The notes: generated by a model not told the origin, from the letters alone. 64,000 nt of DNA from Aliamphritea spongicola (GCA_024347235.1 AP025283.1:2914001-2978000); one strand, 5' to 3'; shown: positions 39,674-52,917, counted from the first letter of the stretch. A program made the numbers and translations.

Positions 39674-39706
39674 AAACACCCCTTCCTTCGCCGGAGGGGT
39701 GTTTTT
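39674..39706 (+). terminator. Terminator of the bhc operon
   Basis: AAACACCCCTTCC and GGAGGGGTGTTTTT form a strong GC-rich stem with a short TTCGCC loop and five T, between bhcD and the downstream lyase-family gene. Confidence 0.88.
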
Positions 39707-39733
39707 CCTGTACTGAATTTAGGAACACACAGC

Positions 39734-40608
39734 ATGAAAAAGACTGCCCGAAGCCGCATGCGCGCCCTGCTAGAAGACAACCGCTGTATTCCCTGCGCAT
39801 CTGTTTTTGATCCAATGTCCGCACGGATGGCTGAAGATATTGGTTTTCAGACCGGTATTCTGGGAGGCTCCGTTACTTCCTGATGACCCTCGGCGTACCG
39901 GACATCTGTCAGTTAACACTCAGCGAACTGGTTGAGCAGGCCCGGCGCGTTTGCAGAGCATCCAGCCTGCCGGTCATTGTTGACGGCGATAACGGCTACG
40001 GTAATGCCCTGAATGTGGTCAGAACCATCGAAGCACTGGAATACGCCTGCGCCTCAATGGTCACACTTGAAGACACCGTTTTGCCCCGTGCCTATAATGA
40101 TTCTGCACAGCAACTGATTCCGGTTGACGAAGCCTGCAGTAAACTGAAAGCAGCCCTGCAAACCCGGCGGGATCCGGCATTCGCAATCTTTGCCCGCACC
40201 CATGCACTGCCGGGGCAGCCAGTGGATGCATTGCTGGAAAGAATCAAAGCCTACAGTGCAACCGGCATCGACGGCCTGTGTATATTCGGGCTCACCGACA
40301 AAGACGTTTTAGGTCAGATCGCCGCCAGCACCCATCTGCCACTGATGCTGATTACCTACGGTGAAGTTGATTTAGGCAGCCAGCAGATGCTGACTGATAA
40401 CAAAGTCAGAATCCGCCTGCAGGGACATCTGGCGTATGAAGCCGCTGTTCAGGCGACTTACCAGTCGTTACAGGCATTACATCTTCGGCATAACCCCGGC
40501 GCAGAACTGCGCAACGCCAGTGCCAGCGCGAAGACGCTGATCAGTGAGTATTCGCGCCAGTCACACTACGATACCCTGATTAACAACTATGTGACTCCGG
40601 ACATGTAA
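39734..40608 (+). CDS. Isocitrate lyase/PEP mutase superfamily protein, oxaloacetate decarboxylase type, frameshifted
   Basis: About 291 residues, a TIM-barrel enzyme. It begins [26 protein letters not shown] in outline, then [38 protein letters not shown] (metal-binding Asp residues), [21 protein letters not shown] and LMLITYGEV. The pattern matches the Pseudomonas PA4872-type oxaloacetate decarboxylase, which converts oxaloacetate to pyruvate and CO2; methylisocitrate lyase or PEP mutase activity is less likely because their catalytic Cys loop (KKCGH-like) is absent. Oxaloacetate is exactly the end product of the upstream Bhc pathway. The terminator between them means it may have its own promoter. 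A frame change lies near 39880. ATG 39734 follows AGGAACACACAGC. Confidence 0.78.
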
Positions 40609-40637
40609 CCTTATCAGCGATTTTATTCTGCCGGATC

Positions 40638-40718
40638 ATGCAACAATCTGTTGCATACAAACCGCTATATCCCCGTCACCGTCAGTTTTAGAGTACCCCT
40701 TTGCACTCTGAAACTGAC
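40638..40718. repeat. Two palindromes upstream of the DsbA-family gene
   Basis: ATGCAACAATCTGTTGCAT (40638-40656) has perfect 8-bp arms. Then GTCAGTTTTAGAGT (40681-40694) pairs with ACTCTGAAACTGAC (40705-40718), 14 bp with one mismatch and a 10-base loop. Neither has a T tract, so the pair may be an operator and a structured leader or a weak terminator. Confidence 0.5.
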
Positions 40719-40727
40719 GACAATACC

Positions 40728-41418
40728 GTGTCCCGAACCTATACCCTGCACTATTACTTCGACCCTTTATGTGGCTGGTGCTACGGCGCTGCCCCCTGCT
40801 AAACCAGGCCAGACAACTGGCATCTGAACTGGCCGGTCAGGATATCCGGCTAAATATGGAGCTGCATCCCGGCGGCATGTTCAGCAAGCCACACTGCATG
40901 CCGGTTTCAGAACGGTTCCGGGCAATGGCCAACCACCACGATGCCCGTATTGCGGATCTGACCGGCCAGATATTCGGCCAGGCCTACCAACAGGAACTGC
41001 TGTTTGATACCGCCAGAATACTGGATTCCACTCCCCGTCCGTGGCGGTGCTGGCGGCGCAATCCATGGCAGGAAAAGGCACAGACATGCTGCACAGCCTG
41101 CAAGGGCGCATTACATCGAAGGGCTCGATATCACAGCCGAAAAAGTACTGCTACAACGGGCAGCTGAAGTACTGAACAACCCTCAGGATTTTCTGCACAG
41201 CCTGTCCGTCATAACACCCCGTATCAGTGAACGGTTTAACGACTGTCACCAACAGATGTTGCGCTTTAACCTGCGGGGCTATCCCGGTTTTGTTCTTGAA
41301 ACGGCACCGGCCTGCAGTAAACAACCCGGCTGAGCCACATTTCAGGGTCTTAAACCATCAGCCTTTCTATGGACAGCCAATGGCATTTGCTGACCACTTA
41401 ACTAGCCTGCTTACTTAA
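40728..41418 (+). CDS. DsbA-family (FrnE-like) thiol oxidoreductase, multiple frameshifts
   Basis: About 229 residues, no signal peptide. The thioredoxin-fold active site is near the N-terminus: LHYYFDPLCGWCYGAAP with CGWC. The inserted helical domain follows, with MELHPGGMF, RFRAMANHHDARIADLTGQ, and later ITAEKVLLQRAAEVL. The C-terminal strand has LRGYPGFVLETG, including the cis-proline region typical of the fold. The protein is cytoplasmic and probably acts as a disulfide or glutathione-linked isomerase. Frame changes occur near 40793 (GCCCCCTG), 41033, 41105 and 41310. The likely start is GTG 40728; no strong ribosome site is visible. The final segment is HQPFYGQPMAFADHLTSLLT, ending at the TAA 41416-41418. 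It precedes the NTF2-like gene by 12 bases. Confidence 0.75.
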
Positions 41419-41430
41419 GGAAATGCCATC

Positions 41431-41873
41431 ATGAAAAATATGCTTGCTCTGCTTTGCCTGCTCAGCCTGCCCCTTCAGCTACACGCTGACGACTCAGCGG
41501 AAGCAAATAAAAAACTCGTGGTAGATTTTTATACTGAGATTCTGTTTCAGCAGAAACTGGACAAAATTGACCAGTACATCGGCGATGTCTATATCCAGCA
41601 CAACCCGAACGTCGCCGACGGTAAACAGGCATTACTTGATCTGCTGCGCAGCTTCCTGCACCGGAACCTGGCAGCAACCCCTTCGGTGAGATAGTCAGAG
41701 TCATAGCCGAAGATGACCTGGTGGTTTTACATGTTAAAAACGACAGCTGGCCAGGGCCAAACGGTGGGGCCGTGGTGGATATTTTTCGTGTGAAAGACAA
41801 TCTGATCGTCGAACACTGGGATGTGATTCAGGCCATTCCGGATACCGCCGCCAACGACAATACTATGTTCTGA
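41431..41873 (+). CDS. Exported NTF2-like (SnoaL-type) protein, frameshifted
   Basis: About 147 residues. A signal peptide ([20 protein letters not shown]) is followed by an NTF2-like cone fold: [40 protein letters not shown], then after a frame change near 41685 [17 protein letters not shown] and [20 protein letters not shown]. The IQHNP and EHWDV motifs are typical of the SnoaL/polyketide-cyclase-like group often annotated 'nuclear transport factor 2 family'. Substrate unknown. AAGGAAATGCCATC precedes ATG 41431. It probably forms a unit with the DsbA-family gene. Confidence 0.78.
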
Positions 41874-41905
41874 AACGGTAACTGCCCCGAGACATCAGGC
41901 CGGGG

Positions 41906-42615
41906 TTACCCGGCCCCTACCCAGATATTGCCCGCTTCACAATGCAGGCAGATACGGTTCGGATAATCCGGAAACCCCATCAGAACGCTGCAACCTTCAT
42001 CACCAATGATCAGTGGCAACGCTGAACAGCACACACCGCAGGCAGAGTCCTCCGGTAAATTAAATAACGGATTCGTGGCCCGGGCATACAACTGCCCTTC
42101 ATGCTCGGTGTACAACACGTAGCCGCTGAATTCCCGGCCCTGATTCCAGTCCGCCAGTGCCGGTAAATTAAATTCAGCAGTATTCAGTGCCTGCAGAGAA
42201 TCCACCCAGATACACAACTTAGCCTTACCGGCACTGTGTACCCCTTCAAGATGAATATTGCCGGGCATCAGCCCCAGCCAGCAGGCTGAAAACCCATTCA
42301 GATCAACAGCAGGTGACTGCCGTTCACCCAGGTTCACTTCAGCAAACTCGCCGTTACAGCGGACCTGCACAATCCCTGCCGCGGTTTCCACCTCTGCGTC
42401 AGTAATCTGCAATGCCTGAACCGCCCCTAATAACGCATGGCCACAGGGGCGCTTCCTTTGAGCCGGGGTAAAAACCGCAAACGGTACTGCGCCGTTTCAG
42501 AGCTTTCAGCAAGTACCTGAACCGGTACACCACTGTTTTCCGGATTTTCAGGCACGTCAGTCATCGCCATTAGATTACCCTGACTTGCCGTATCTCCAAA
42601 TACTCTGAATCGCAT
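41906..42615 (-). CDS. PhzF-like isomerase family protein, frameshifted
   Basis: About 236 residues, shorter than the usual 260-300. The start MRFRVFGDTASQGNLMAM is chosen at 42615 rather than five codons earlier, because PhzF proteins start close to the first strand. RLRFLPRLKGSAPVA is followed, after a frame change near 42440, by GHALLGAVQALQ, which recalls the GHxTLGAA motif of the fold. The C-terminal half has ACWLGLMPGNIHLEG, NLPEDSACGVCCSALPLI and an IWVGAG end. The fold is shared with diaminopimelate epimerase. Substrate unknown. It converges with the NTF2-like gene. Confidence 0.65.
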
Positions 42616-42785
42616 TGCTGCCTCCTGCAAAGCGGTTGCACTGAACCGTCAATAACGCCATCATATTGCGCTGAATTTATGCCGGCCCGGTATATACATT
42701 CACCCGACTGCCGACACACTTACTTACATTTTTACAGTAAGCACCGTCAGGCAGCAATCAGATTATTTTTATCAGGCGAATCTCT

Positions 42786-43254
42786 ATGAGTAATTTCAGC
42801 GACGTATCTTTTCTTAACTCAGTCTTTGGCAATGTTCAGGGTGACAAATCCAATCCTGACTGGCAAAAGCTGCCAAGCAGTTACACCTGATCAAAGAAGA
42901 ACTGGCCGAGCTGGTAGAAGGTATAGAGAATCAGGATATCAGTGAAGTCCGCGACGCCATTGCTGACGTACTGGTCACCACTTATGGCATGGCCCATGTT
43001 CTGGGGATAGACGCCGATCAGGACATGGCCACTGTACAGGCAAGCAACCTGTCCAAGCTGTGCAAGACTCAGGAAGAAGTTGAGCAGACACTGGCGTACT
43101 ACAGTGAAAAATTGGCCTGCAGGTATACAGCGGCGGCGAACTGCCGGAAGCCTTTATCAAATCAGCGGAAGATCAGACCGGTAAAGACGGTAAGTTCTAC
43201 CCGGCGCACAAATTCCTTAAATGCATTAACTGGCACGAGCCGGAATTCGTTTAA
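42786..43254 (+). CDS. MazG-like nucleotide pyrophosphohydrolase family protein, frameshifted
   Basis: About 155 residues. The all-alpha NTP-PPase signature is LHLIKEELAELVEGIE followed by VRDAIADVLVTTYGMAHVLG, giving the EExxE...DxxxD metal site. Then come DADQDMATVQASNLSKLCKT and a C-terminal part ending FLKCINWHEPEFV. Such enzymes hydrolyse non-canonical nucleotides. The C-terminal SAEDQTGKDGKFYPAHKFLK is like that of phage and marine bacterial homologues. Frame changes lie near 42878 and 43120. The gene stands alone between two minus-strand genes. Confidence 0.78.
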
Positions 43255-43315
43255 GTACTGCCTTATCTGCCGGACAGCCCCGACTGTCCGGCTTCTCTAT
43301 TCCCTCTTCTTATAC

Positions 43316-44434
43316 TCAGCCGTAACTGGCTACCGGTTCTCCCAGCACATCCAGCCTTGGGGTAATGCCCAGTCCCGGCTCATCCGGTGCCATTACCAGT
43401 CCGTTCTCCACTCTGAAATTACCGTCAGCGGTTGTCAGGCTCACCATGTCCCGGCACTCCAGAACGGAACGTAACAGTTCCGGCCTGACTGTTTGCCCCA
43501 AATGGACGATGGCGGCGAATGCAATATCAGAACCGGTGGTTTCCTGCACACTCAGGGTCAGCCCTGCAGCGGTACAGATATCACGCTGCCGGCGTCCGCG
43601 GGTCAGCCCGCCATTCTTGAAATTTTAAGGCCAATGCCGTCCGCCAGATCATTGGCAACGATCTGGGTCACAGCGGTTTCATCCAGGGCCAGCTCATCCC
43701 AGATGATCGGGATATCACAGCGGGCGCGCAGCGACTGACATTCACGGATGGTGGCACAGGGAGCCTCCAGCACAATGTCCAGTCCGGGCGGCAACAGGCG
43801 AATCATGCGCAATGCATGTTCCACGGACATGCCACCATTGGCATCCACCAGAAAATATTCACCGGGTTGTCGGTCCGCCAGTGAAGCGGTAATCCGTTCT
43901 GCATCCAGCGCCGGACCACCTTCGGCCTCCGCTGCACCCACCTTAATTGAATGGCTGCGGTAACCCTGCGCCCGGTGTTCCGCAATCCGGCTACGCATAT
44001 CGTCAGGGTCACCGGCATAAATAGACGAGATGATCGGCATCGCCGCCCGGGTACGCCCGCCTAACAAATCACACACCGGCATGCCGGTCGCTTTGCCAAA
44101 GATATCCCAGCAGGCCACATCAATGGCTGTTTTGGCGTGGTTGTGGCCGACCAGTGCACCATCCATCGCATCATTAACCCGGTCAACATGGCGGGGATCG
44201 AGACCAATCAGCTGCGGAGCCATTTCAGCAATACCGGCCCGTACCCCCAGCGCATGGGCGGCAATATAGGTTGCACCAAACGGGGTGCTCTCCCCCAACC
44301 TTCCAGACCGGTATCTGTAGTAATTCTGACAAAGGTAGCATCGAAACTGTGGTACTCGCGGCCTCCGGATAACCGGTACACGCCGCCCGAGTAAGGTAAG
44401 TCCTGTTGAAACACATCAATACGGGCATTTTCAT
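43316..44434 (-). CDS. Mandelate racemase/muconate lactonizing enzyme family protein, frameshifted
   Basis: About 372 residues of the enolase superfamily. Visible: an N-terminal capping domain (RLSGGREYHSFDATFVRITT, GLEGWGE), then KTAIDVACWDIFGKATGMPV, the barrel SIKVGA strand, and metal ligands in FLVDANGGMS (Asp), DIVLEAPC (Glu) and IIWDELALDE (Asp/Glu). The second catalytic lysine is in IGLKISR. Family relatives include cis-3-hydroxy-L-proline dehydratase and proline-betaine epimerases; the exact substrate cannot be fixed. Frame changes occur near 44295 and 43625, and one in the first codons near 44415. The start is ATG 44434. Confidence 0.82.
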
Positions 44435-44568
44435 GGCAATCTTCTTATTATGATTTTGCGGATTATGAATATCGAACTGTTCCTTTATAGCCCAGTCAAG
44501 ATACCCCTTACTCTCACAAAAGCGAAGAAGATTGCCAATCCGAAGAAACCGCTATACCACCCTGACTG

Positions 44569-46352
44569 TCAGGCTAAATGCCGGGGTGTATCCGGATACA
44601 GCGGTGGTAATTTTTCACTGCCCTGCCTGGCCGGTTCACTGACTGTATCCAGAATCCTGCTCAGGCCGCTGCTGTCATAATTTACGGCAGCCTTGCCTTC
44701 AGCACCGAACACCGCAGCCTCCAGCGCCGTGATCTCCCGGTTGAGTTCAGCATTCATCCGCGGCTGTTTACGCCAGCGCATCCAGCTGAGCAGAGCAAGG
44801 TAAATCTCACGGTTATCCCCTGCCCGGATCGCCTTGCGCAACGCCTCCAGCTGCACGGTTTCTTTATCCTTCACCGGTGAAGATGTTGCTGTCTTTCTCC
44901 CGGTTTCCGGCTGACGTCCACCGGATGTCTCAGCCAGAGGCCCACGGCGGGCCGAACGTTTACGCTGCCAGATAATTGCCAGGGTAAATAACAGCAGTAC
45001 CGCTAACGCACCGGCTTCATAACGCTTATCTTTGAGCAGAGATAACACATCGGAAGCGGCAAGCTCCGGCTCAGCCTTCCCGGTCCCGGTTGTTACCTCA
45101 GGCTTCGCCGGTAAAACCGTCGCCGGCGTCGTCTGTCCCTTACCGGCCCCCTTCCACAGTAATAGTCTGTGCCGGTAAAACGGCCTCTTTCTGCTCATTG
45201 GTAGCGGTATCCAGCCAGCTTACCCGTACTTCCGGCAATGTCACTTCACCGGCCACAGTAGGCACCACGGAAATCAGCGTATCCCGCCGGGCAACGGTGC
45301 CTTCGCCGGTCTGTACCTGATTAACACGGGTGTCATCAGAATACAGTTTCACATGTTCGGTGCCGACAATGTCCAGATCCGGTAACTGCTCCGGCCGGGC
45401 CCCTAAGGCCAGCAGGCTGATCTTACGGCTCACCGCCTCCCCACTCTGAACACCGGATTCTCAGGCTCCCAACTGGCCTCTATCTGCACAGCCCGGGCCG
45501 GCAGGAACCAGCTGTCAGCTGCTGCGTCCGGATTACCGGCAATCTGCAACCCGGTTACGTCAGAACGCACCTTAAAAGGTTTTCCCTGACTGAAAATACC
45601 GCCAAAGCCAAACTGCTGAAGCATGGAACTGCGGTCAAACGGAAAACCTGAAAACGGCGACCTTGCCTGCCGGGGATCAGCCACTTCCCCTGCAATACAA
45701 ACGGCCCCAGCGTCAGTGCACCACTGGTTTGTGGCCGTAACAGATAATCCCGCTCAATGATGTTCACGCCCTGCCCCTGTATCAGCCGGTCTTCACCGTT
45801 TTGAGTCAGTTCAAAATCCGGACTCTGAGGCGCAATCAGGGTCGCTTGCTGAACGGGCTGACGGATCTCCATCCTTACCGTCAGAGGTATTTCCTGATAA
45901 ATATAATGCTGTGCCTGATCCGCCAGGCTGACCGTCACACTGATGCCATCGGCACCAATTGCCCTGGGCATTTCACTGATGTCCACCACCCGAACCGACG
46001 TACTGTCACTGCTGACCGCACCGGCAGAAATAGCCGGGATAGTCAGCTCCCCGGTATGTTTTGCCGCCAGGGTAATGATCCAGCTCTGCTGAGCACTTTT
46101 TCTGCCATTGATGATGCTGGTCTGCATGGACTGTGATGTCCCCTGTACAGAGAAATCCTTTTCCAGCGGCGTCAGATCCGGCGCCGCAGCCTGAGGGTCA
46201 CGGGTGCTCAGAATCAGCTGAAAGTTATCTCCCACGGCAACCTTCTGTGCATTCAGCCTGGCATCCAGCCCGGCCGCCAGCAGCGCTGGCGAAATACCGG
46301 CTGCGGTAACCGCCGCAGCCAAAGCGATTGTTTTAAAACTGACTGATTTCAT
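44569..46352 (-). CDS. batD: BatD-like (BAM/oxygen-tolerance) exported protein, frameshifted
   Basis: About 594 residues. A signal peptide (MKSVSFKTIALAAAVTAAG) leads into repeated immunoglobulin-like beta domains: LNAQKVAVGDNFQLILSTRD, KHTGELTIPAISAGA, IYQEIPLTVRMEI, VIERDYLLRPQ-like and TLGPFVLQG. A transmembrane helix near residue 480 (AGALAVLLLFTLAIIWQRKR) is followed by a cytoplasmic helical tail. This is the BatD layout: a large periplasmic region anchored by one helix. It is the last gene of the MoxR/VWA operon, 21 bases after the VWA-TPR gene. Frame changes lie near 45680, 45430 and 45150. Its proposed role is in assembly or stability of envelope proteins together with the VWA partners. 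Confidence 0.85.
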
Positions 46353-46373
46353 CTTTAACCTCTTTACTGCGTT

Positions 46374-48600
<2,227 letters not shown>

Positions 48601-48601
<1 letters not shown>

Positions 48602-49627
48602 CACTGAACCTCCGCGCGATTAACCCGGTTAGCACCCGGTGCGCCACCGGATATCAGACTGAATAAAGCCAGCAATGCGGTCAGCCCCAGTGCCAGCCCT
48701 GCCGGCCAGAAATACAGGGCAACTTCAGGCCGTACGTACACCGGCTCACCGCTGACCGGTTCCAGTTGGTCAATGGCCAGGTAAATACTGGCCAGCCCCT
48801 GTTCATCGGTAGCACGAAAGTATTCACCGCCGGTCATCGCGGCGATCTCACGCAAACTGGTTTCATCCAGATCCCTTGAAGGATTAACCACCTGCCGGCC
48901 AAACACCGTATTCACCTGCACGGCATCCGCCCCCACACCGATGGTATAAATCCGGATACCCAGTTTTTAGCCAGTGCCGCTGCCTGCAGGGGCTCCATAA
49001 CCCCTTCGTTGTTGGCCCCGTCAGTCAACAGCACCAAGACCCGGCTGTCTTCGGCGCGGTCCTTCAGACGCTTGGCTGCAATGGCGATCGCATCGCCAAT
49101 GGCCGTTTTCTGGCCGGTTAGCCCCACCTGCGCCTGTCCCAATAATTCCCGGACCACTTCACGGTCAAAGGTTAATGGCGACTGCAGATAAGCCCTGTCA
49201 GAGAAAAGCACCAAGCCGACACGGTCACCTTCACGGCGCTGGAGAAAATCATCCGCGGCCTGCTTCACCACATCCAGCCGGGTTGCCCTCTGGCCGCCAC
49301 GGGTCAGATCTTCCTCTTCCATCGAACCGGACAGGTCAATGGCCATCATCAGATCCCTTCCCTGTGCTGGTAGCGGAACTTCTTCCCCACCAGTGCTGGC
49401 CGCGCAAGCGCGCTCACCAGTAACACCCAGATACTCCAGGCCATCAGTAACCGCCACAGGCTTTGACCCGCTACACCGGCGGAGGAAGTCTGTTGCAGAG
49501 AAAAACGGGAATAAAACGGCACGCGCAATGCGCCGGAAGTGCCTGCAGCCACCGGTTTCAGATACCGGCGGGCAACCAGTGGCAACGGTAGTAACAGAAA
49601 GGCCAGTGGCCATATAAAGGTAATCAT
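48601..49627 (-). CDS. batA: VWA domain membrane protein (BatA-like), frameshifted
   Basis: About 342 residues. Two membrane helices at the N-terminus (FIWPLAFLLLPLPLVARR, LLMAWSIWVLLVSALARP), a VWA domain with an intact metal site DLMMAIDLSGSMEEED, and a C-terminal helix (ALYFWPAGLALGLTALLALF). Between them are GDRVGLVLFSDRAYLQSPLT and VLVLLTDGANNEGVMEPL. It is a membrane-bound adhesion-type domain likely to bind partner proteins through Mg2+. Frame changes lie near 49370 and 48965. The ATG (49627, GGAGG five bases upstream) overlaps the DUF4381 stop by four bases. Confidence 0.88.
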
Positions 49628-50117
49628 GTATGCCTCCTGATCCAGTGTTCGCTTTTGTCCAGCAGGCTGCTGTGCTCAGGCATCTCAGTGTTTGCCGGAA
49701 AATGGACCTGCTCACGGTATGGCGCACTGGCAATAAATTCCGCAATGTCAGGGGCCATCCCTCCTTTGCCCTGAGAAAGATACTCACTCCATTGCGCATT
49801 ACTGAGCTTCCCCGACGCCCGGTTGCCCCCGCCACGGCGACACGGTGCAGCAACACCGATAACCGGGTCGCCAGCTCAACCGAGTGCATATCGCCGGCTT
49901 GTTGCCGTAGCAGCGTCAACTCCTGAAGGGCAATGTATCTGAGGCTCCGCCGGTGGAAATACAGGTATACCAGTGCCCCGGTAAGTAACGTGACAACAGT
50001 ACCGGCGGCCAGCCACCAGCCCGGTGCCAGTGGCCACCACGAAACCGCCTCCGGTAAACTGATATCGCGCAGTAAATCCAGCTGCGCCTGAACATCGGGT
50101 GTGGGATTAGAATTCAT
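49624..50117 (-). CDS. DUF4381 membrane protein, frameshifted
   Basis: About 164 residues. It begins MNSNPTPDVQAQLDLLRDIS and LPEAVSWWPLAPGWW, then one transmembrane helix (LAAGTVVTLLTGALVYLYF) and a cytoplasmic helical tail with YIALQELTLLRQQAG. LPxxVSWWPPAPGWW is the hallmark of DUF4381, which always accompanies MoxR/DUF58/VWA genes. Frame changes lie near 49830 and 49780, after which the end KSEHWIRRHT appears. Start and stop each overlap neighbours by ATGA, so it is translated with DUF58 and BatA. Confidence 0.85.
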
Positions 50118-51046
50118 CGTTGACTCCTTGCCGCCCGTGGGCTGAACAGACATGCAGGGGATTCAGGAGTGCTGATCTGATGCAACACCATGTTGTGCTG
50201 AACACTCAGCTTTTTCAGCTGCTGACTGCGATATTCAAAGGCACTGGCGTAATCTTCCAGCACCTGTTTGCCAAGACGGTTCAGCTGCAGGGTATCCCGG
50301 CCATTACTGATCCGCCCGGCAGTTGCCGGTAATGCCGAATCCAGCGGGTCGCTGATCTGTATATTGATAATGTGGGTTCGGCCTGCCAGATATTTCATTT
50401 CACGCTCACAGGCGGTATTCAGATCCGCAAAATCACTGATCACAAACACCATGCTGCCGGGCCGGCAGATCTGACGCAGTCGCCGCAGGCCATCACTTAA
50501 AGACGTTTCCTGCAGCCCGGCTTGATCCGGCAGCTCCTGCTGCCGGGTTTCCCGGCGACGGCATCGAGAAACTGCAAAACTGAGCCACGTGTACGGGCTG
50601 ATTTGAAACTGTGAATGTTGTTTCGCCCCAGAATCAGGGCGCCGATACGGTCACCACCGTCGTGGCCAATCCAGGCCAGTTTTGCAGCAACCTCCGCCGC
50701 AAGGTGAGATTTGAACCGCACCCGGGAGCCGAACTGCATCATGCTGCGCAGGTCCAGCAGGAGATAGACCGGCCGTTCCCGTTCAGCCTGAAACAGCTTG
50801 GTATGTGCCTGCCCCGTACGGGCAGTCACACACCAGTCGATATTTTTAACGTCATCTCCCGGCTGATAGATACGGGATTCAGCAAACTCCATCCCCTGGC
50901 CAAGAAATGCCGAGCGGTTGGTGCCCCACTGGTGGGTCTGAACCGGACCGGACGGTGCAAAGCCGGTCGCCCCCTCGGTAGCCGCATCTGAATCAGTTCT
51001 TTTTACTGAGCTCAATGCCCGGTGCGACAGCTTGTGTCTGTTGCAT
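50114..51046 (-). CDS. DUF58 protein of the MoxR operon, frameshifted
   Basis: About 310 residues. The DUF58 signature is GQGMEFAESRIYQPGDDVKNIDWCVTARTG in outline: YQPGDDVKNIDW, then HTKLFQAERERPVYLLLDL. The C-terminal half is a VWA-like fold with GSMVFVISDFADL and IINIQISDPLD. It is cytoplasmic with no membrane helix. Frame changes occur near 50985-50995 (the N-terminus needs ELIQMRL-like sequence) and 50540. GGAGG is eight bases before ATG 51046. It is a partner of MoxR. Confidence 0.86.
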
Positions 51047-51062
51047 CAGTACAACCTCCCTG

Positions 51063-52053
51063 TCAGCTTACCGGCACACGGTCGATCAGGGTGGAGATAA
51101 AGTCATCAGCGGTTTTGCCGTCAGCCTGGGCTTCAAAACTGAGGATAATACGGTGACGCAAAACATCATGAACAACAGCCTGTACATCCATCGGCGTAAC
51201 AAACTCTGAACCCCGCATCCAGGCATTTACCGGGCACAGCGGTCCAGCGCGATAGTACTCCGCGGGCTGGCACCGTAACTGATGACATCCACCATATCTT
51301 CGCCGTACATAAATGGCCGGCGGGTCGCCTGAATAATCTGAATGATGTATTGCAGCAGAGATTCAGAGGCATGGGTCTCCAGTGCCTGCTGACGGGCAGC
51401 AAAATTTCATCAGCACTAATCAGCCGCTGAGGTTTAGTCACTTCACCGCGGGCCTCACCGTGGACAATGCGCAGAATTTCCCGCTCAGCTTCAGCGCTGG
51501 GGAAATCAATATTCACATGCAGCAGAAAACGGTCCAGCTGAGCTTCCGGCAGCGGATAGGTACCTTCCTGTTCAATCGGGTTCTGAGTGGCCATCACAAG
51601 GAAAAGCGCCGGTAACGGATAGGTCTTACCACCCACGGTAATTTGCCGTTCAGCCATGGCTTCCAGCAGTGCAGACTGGACCTTGGCCGGAGCCCGGTTA
51701 ATCTCATCCGCCAGAATCAGACTGTTGAACAGCGGCCCTTCCTGAAAGGTAAAACTCTGTTGTTCCGGCCGGTAGATATCCGTACCGGTCAGATCACTGG
51801 GTAACAAGTCAGGGGTAAACTGAATCCGGCGAGCATCGCAGTCGATGGCTTCAGCCAGGGCATTTACCGCCTTGGTCTTTGCCAGCCCCGGAGCACCTTC
51901 CAACAAAATGTGACCATCAGCAAACAGCGCCAGTAACAGGCGATCCACAAAGCGTTCCTGCCCCACGATCCGGGCGTTCATATGGGCTTTGAGATAGGGT
52001 ATCAGTTCATTGGTCAGCTGATCCGTACCCTGCAAAGCAGTATTAGCATTCAT
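51063..52053 (-). CDS. moxR: MoxR-family AAA+ ATPase, frameshifted
   Basis: About 329 residues. Walker A is LEGAPGLAKTKAV, Walker B LILADEINRAPAKVQSALLEAM, sensor 1 FLVMATQNPIEQEGTYPLPEAQLDRFL, and the C-terminal lid begins near 51400. It is a chaperone-like ATPase that works with VWA proteins to assemble or activate protein or metal complexes. Frame changes lie near 51400 and 51250. After the second, the sequence continues into VAVVHDVLRHRIILSFEAQA-like and ends IDRVPVS at 51063. I start it at ATG 52053 with GAGGA upstream. It is the first gene of six on this strand. Confidence 0.92.
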
Positions 52054-52130
52054 CGGTTTTTCCTCTTCATCAAAAAACCAGCAGGTCAAAGAAAAGAGAC
52101 CGGCCTGCGCCGGCCCCAACGGTGAACAGA

Positions 52131-52783
52131 TTAAGATTTACTGATGGTTTCCCAGGCGAAGCCCTGCTTCGGTGTGTCAGCCACACCGTAGTCTTCGATT
52201 ACCAGAGAGGTTTCAATTGCTTTGAGGACGATGTTTGCTTCATAGAAGCTGCCATCCTGCAGGTCATCCAGCGCGTTATTCAGGCTGACAACCGTCGGGG
52301 CAACCGGCAACATGGCGTATTTGAAGTCCAGCTCGATGCCGCCTTCAATCATGGTTTTAACTGCCGCCTGCGAGTCACCTTTTGTGCCAGTTGTCCGGCC
52401 TGATTAATGACTTTTGCGTTTGATTCAGTCGGCTGGAAGCCTTCGTTAAACTCCACCGAGCTGTCGACAGGAATACCGAATCCGGCGTCATCATCCAGTT
52501 CAACTGCGTAATCCGCCACCCCGGCATCAAAGGTATCCAGTGCTTTCTGTACCAGGTCGATAGCGGCATCCGTCTGGCCTTCAAACAGTGCCACGCGGGC
52601 AGCGCGGGTATCCGCTAAAACCGACTTTGCGTGGCCCGGAATTTTGATACTTTCAATCACATAAACTGCAGCATTTTCCTGGCTGGCCGCTTTACTCTCA
52701 CTGGCTAAGACCAGACCGGAAACACTGCTGGCGGCCAGAATGCCAGTGAATGCTAATGCGATTTTTGTAGAGGCTGTTTTCAT
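52131..52783 (-). CDS. YfdX-family exported protein, frameshifted
   Basis: About 217 residues. A signal peptide (KIALAFTGILAASSVSGLVLA) is followed by the YfdX domain: AAVYVIESIKIPGHAKSVLA, ALFEGQTDAAIDLVQKALDTF and, after a frame change near 52385, AAVKTMIEGGIELDFKY, MLPVAPTVVSLNNALDDLQ and ANIVLKAIETSLVIEDY. In enterobacteria YfdX is induced by the EvgA acid-stress system and may act as a periplasmic chaperone. GGAG is seven bases before ATG 52783. It lies 77 bases upstream of moxR on the same strand. Confidence 0.85.
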
Positions 52784-52917
52784 GACTATCTCCAGTTCAT
52801 TCATTTGATGCTGAACATGGTATGCCCTGATTTTCACCCCCACCTTTAACCAACTTTAAAAAAATTAAACTTACAAAAAACACTAACCCACTGTTTTAAA
52901 TAGATATTTAAGACAAT

